Shown: positions 63,714 through 64,000 of the stretch, one piece after another
Position numbering within the stretch: position 1 is the first letter of the stretch
How the letters are laid out: each line of letters starts with the position of its first letter
Assembly (NCBI RefSeq): GCF_001427385.1
Contig: NZ_LMGJ01000012.1
Coordinates: 419,623 to 483,622, forward strand
Direction of reading: 5' to 3'
Length of the DNA stretch: 64,000 bases
Origin: Mesorhizobium sp. Root157
GTDB lineage: Bacteria; Pseudomonadota; Alphaproteobacteria; Rhizobiales; Rhizobiaceae
Notes under the pieces: generated by a model
The model's database searches: none
The model's input: only the letters and a program-made list of their open reading frames with translations
Told to the model about the DNA's origin: nothing
Translations under genes and position numbers: made by a program

Positions 63714-64000
63714 GTGCATGCCAATATGACCGCTTCCTTTGAAGGCCTCACAAACTTGAAAGTCGAGGCCAGCCCGGTGGGCAGCGCTTTCCAGCCTGTT
63801 CCGAAACGGCGCGACGAAGTTGCCATGGATGTCTGCGAATGCCTGATCGATATCGCCTCGGCGCTTTTTTCCTTGCCAAGCAAGGAGTTGCGCAGGTCGG
63901 GCCGAACGGCGATGTCGGTTTCGCGCGTGCGCCAGATCGCCATGTATGTTGCGCATGTCGTGCTCAGGTTGACGATGGGGGATGTCGGGCGCGGGTTCGG
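63714..64000 (+). CDS. DnaA-domain-IV-like helix-turn-helix protein (runs off the window)
   Basis: The coding frame continues to the right edge. GTG at 63714 is the likely start because GGAGGAAAG (63701-63709) sits just upstream; an ATG at 63726 is also in frame. The translated part has an N-terminal ~40-residue leader, a helical region with VCECLIDIASALFSLPSKEL, and SRVRQIAMYVAHVVLRLTMG followed by DVGRGFG. This closely resembles the start of the DnaA C-terminal DNA-binding domain (Bac_DnaA_C) without the AAA+ part. DnaA-box-like binding is plausible, but the second half is unseen. Confidence 0.8.
   Translation, partial: MHANMTASFEGLTNLKVEASPVGSAFQPVPKRRDEVAMDVCECLIDIASALFSLPSKELRRSGRTAMSVSRVRQIAMYVAHVVLRLTMGDVGRGF

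Overview
The window is a GC-rich piece of an alphaproteobacterial chromosome, most likely from a Mesorhizobium-like member of the Rhizobiales. This rests on the gene set rather than on any database search: a fused CysN-CysC, an FrcBCA-type fructose transporter with a single-domain ATPase, a complete betI-C-A-B choline/choline-sulfate cluster, a Rhizobium etli (ReAV)-type asparaginase, a full glycogen operon and a Ros/MucR zinc-finger regulator. Genes are dense, with many ATGA or short overlaps. There is one tRNA, and no rRNA, CRISPR, prophage or intact insertion sequence.

Layout. 0-5.3 kb: a broken nucleotide-sugar dehydrogenase remnant beside an interspersed hairpin repeat, then bioY, a metallo-beta-lactamase-fold hydrolase, a DUF1499 membrane protein, a fatty acyl-CoA ligase and a small unknown gene. 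5.4-12 kb: an O-antigen ligase/polymerase-like protein, the PAPS-forming cysD-cysNC-cysQ operon and a DegT-type sugar aminotransferase, together suggesting cell-surface carbohydrate work. 12-18 kb: a fructose divergon, with frcBCA rightward and a ROK repressor, an RbsD/FucU mutarotase and a PfkB-family fructokinase leftward; a perfect 12-bp inverted repeat sits between them. 18-31 kb: glgP-glgB-glgC-glgA-pgm-glgX plus a GH13 alpha-glucosidase, covering glycogen synthesis, branching, phosphorolysis and debranching. 31-33 kb: an orphan TadE/TadG pair. 33-38.7 kb: a peptide-type ABC transporter with a fused double ATPase. 38.7-40.8 kb: tRNA-Pro(CGG), a phosphomannomutase and a truncated manC.

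40.8-46.3 kb: the leftward betI-betC-betA-betB operon, turning choline-O-sulfate into glycine betaine, with a TetR-type operator upstream. 46.3-49 kb: a thiolase, the asparaginase and a Gre-like factor. 49-49.7 kb: a Doc/AbrB toxin-antitoxin module whose toxin lacks the conserved Fic-motif histidine. 49.7-53.3 kb: the two methylmalonyl-CoA mutase chains. 53.4-60 kb: a HerA-like DUF853 ATPase, an L,D-transpeptidase, a haloacid dehalogenase, a BCAT-like aminotransferase, superoxide dismutase and two periplasmic cytochromes c. 60-64 kb: oligopeptidase B, MucR, an unknown gene and, running off the edge, a protein with a DnaA-domain-IV-like helix-turn-helix.

Most of the window is ordinary core metabolism. 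The parts most worth a second look are the Doc toxin with an altered active-site motif, the truncated manC at the bet operon junction, the operator-like inverted repeats at 14742-14781 and 33128-33159, the hairpins placed directly after both ABC binding-protein genes, the non-canonical start of glgX, and the PAPS operon beside polysaccharide genes.
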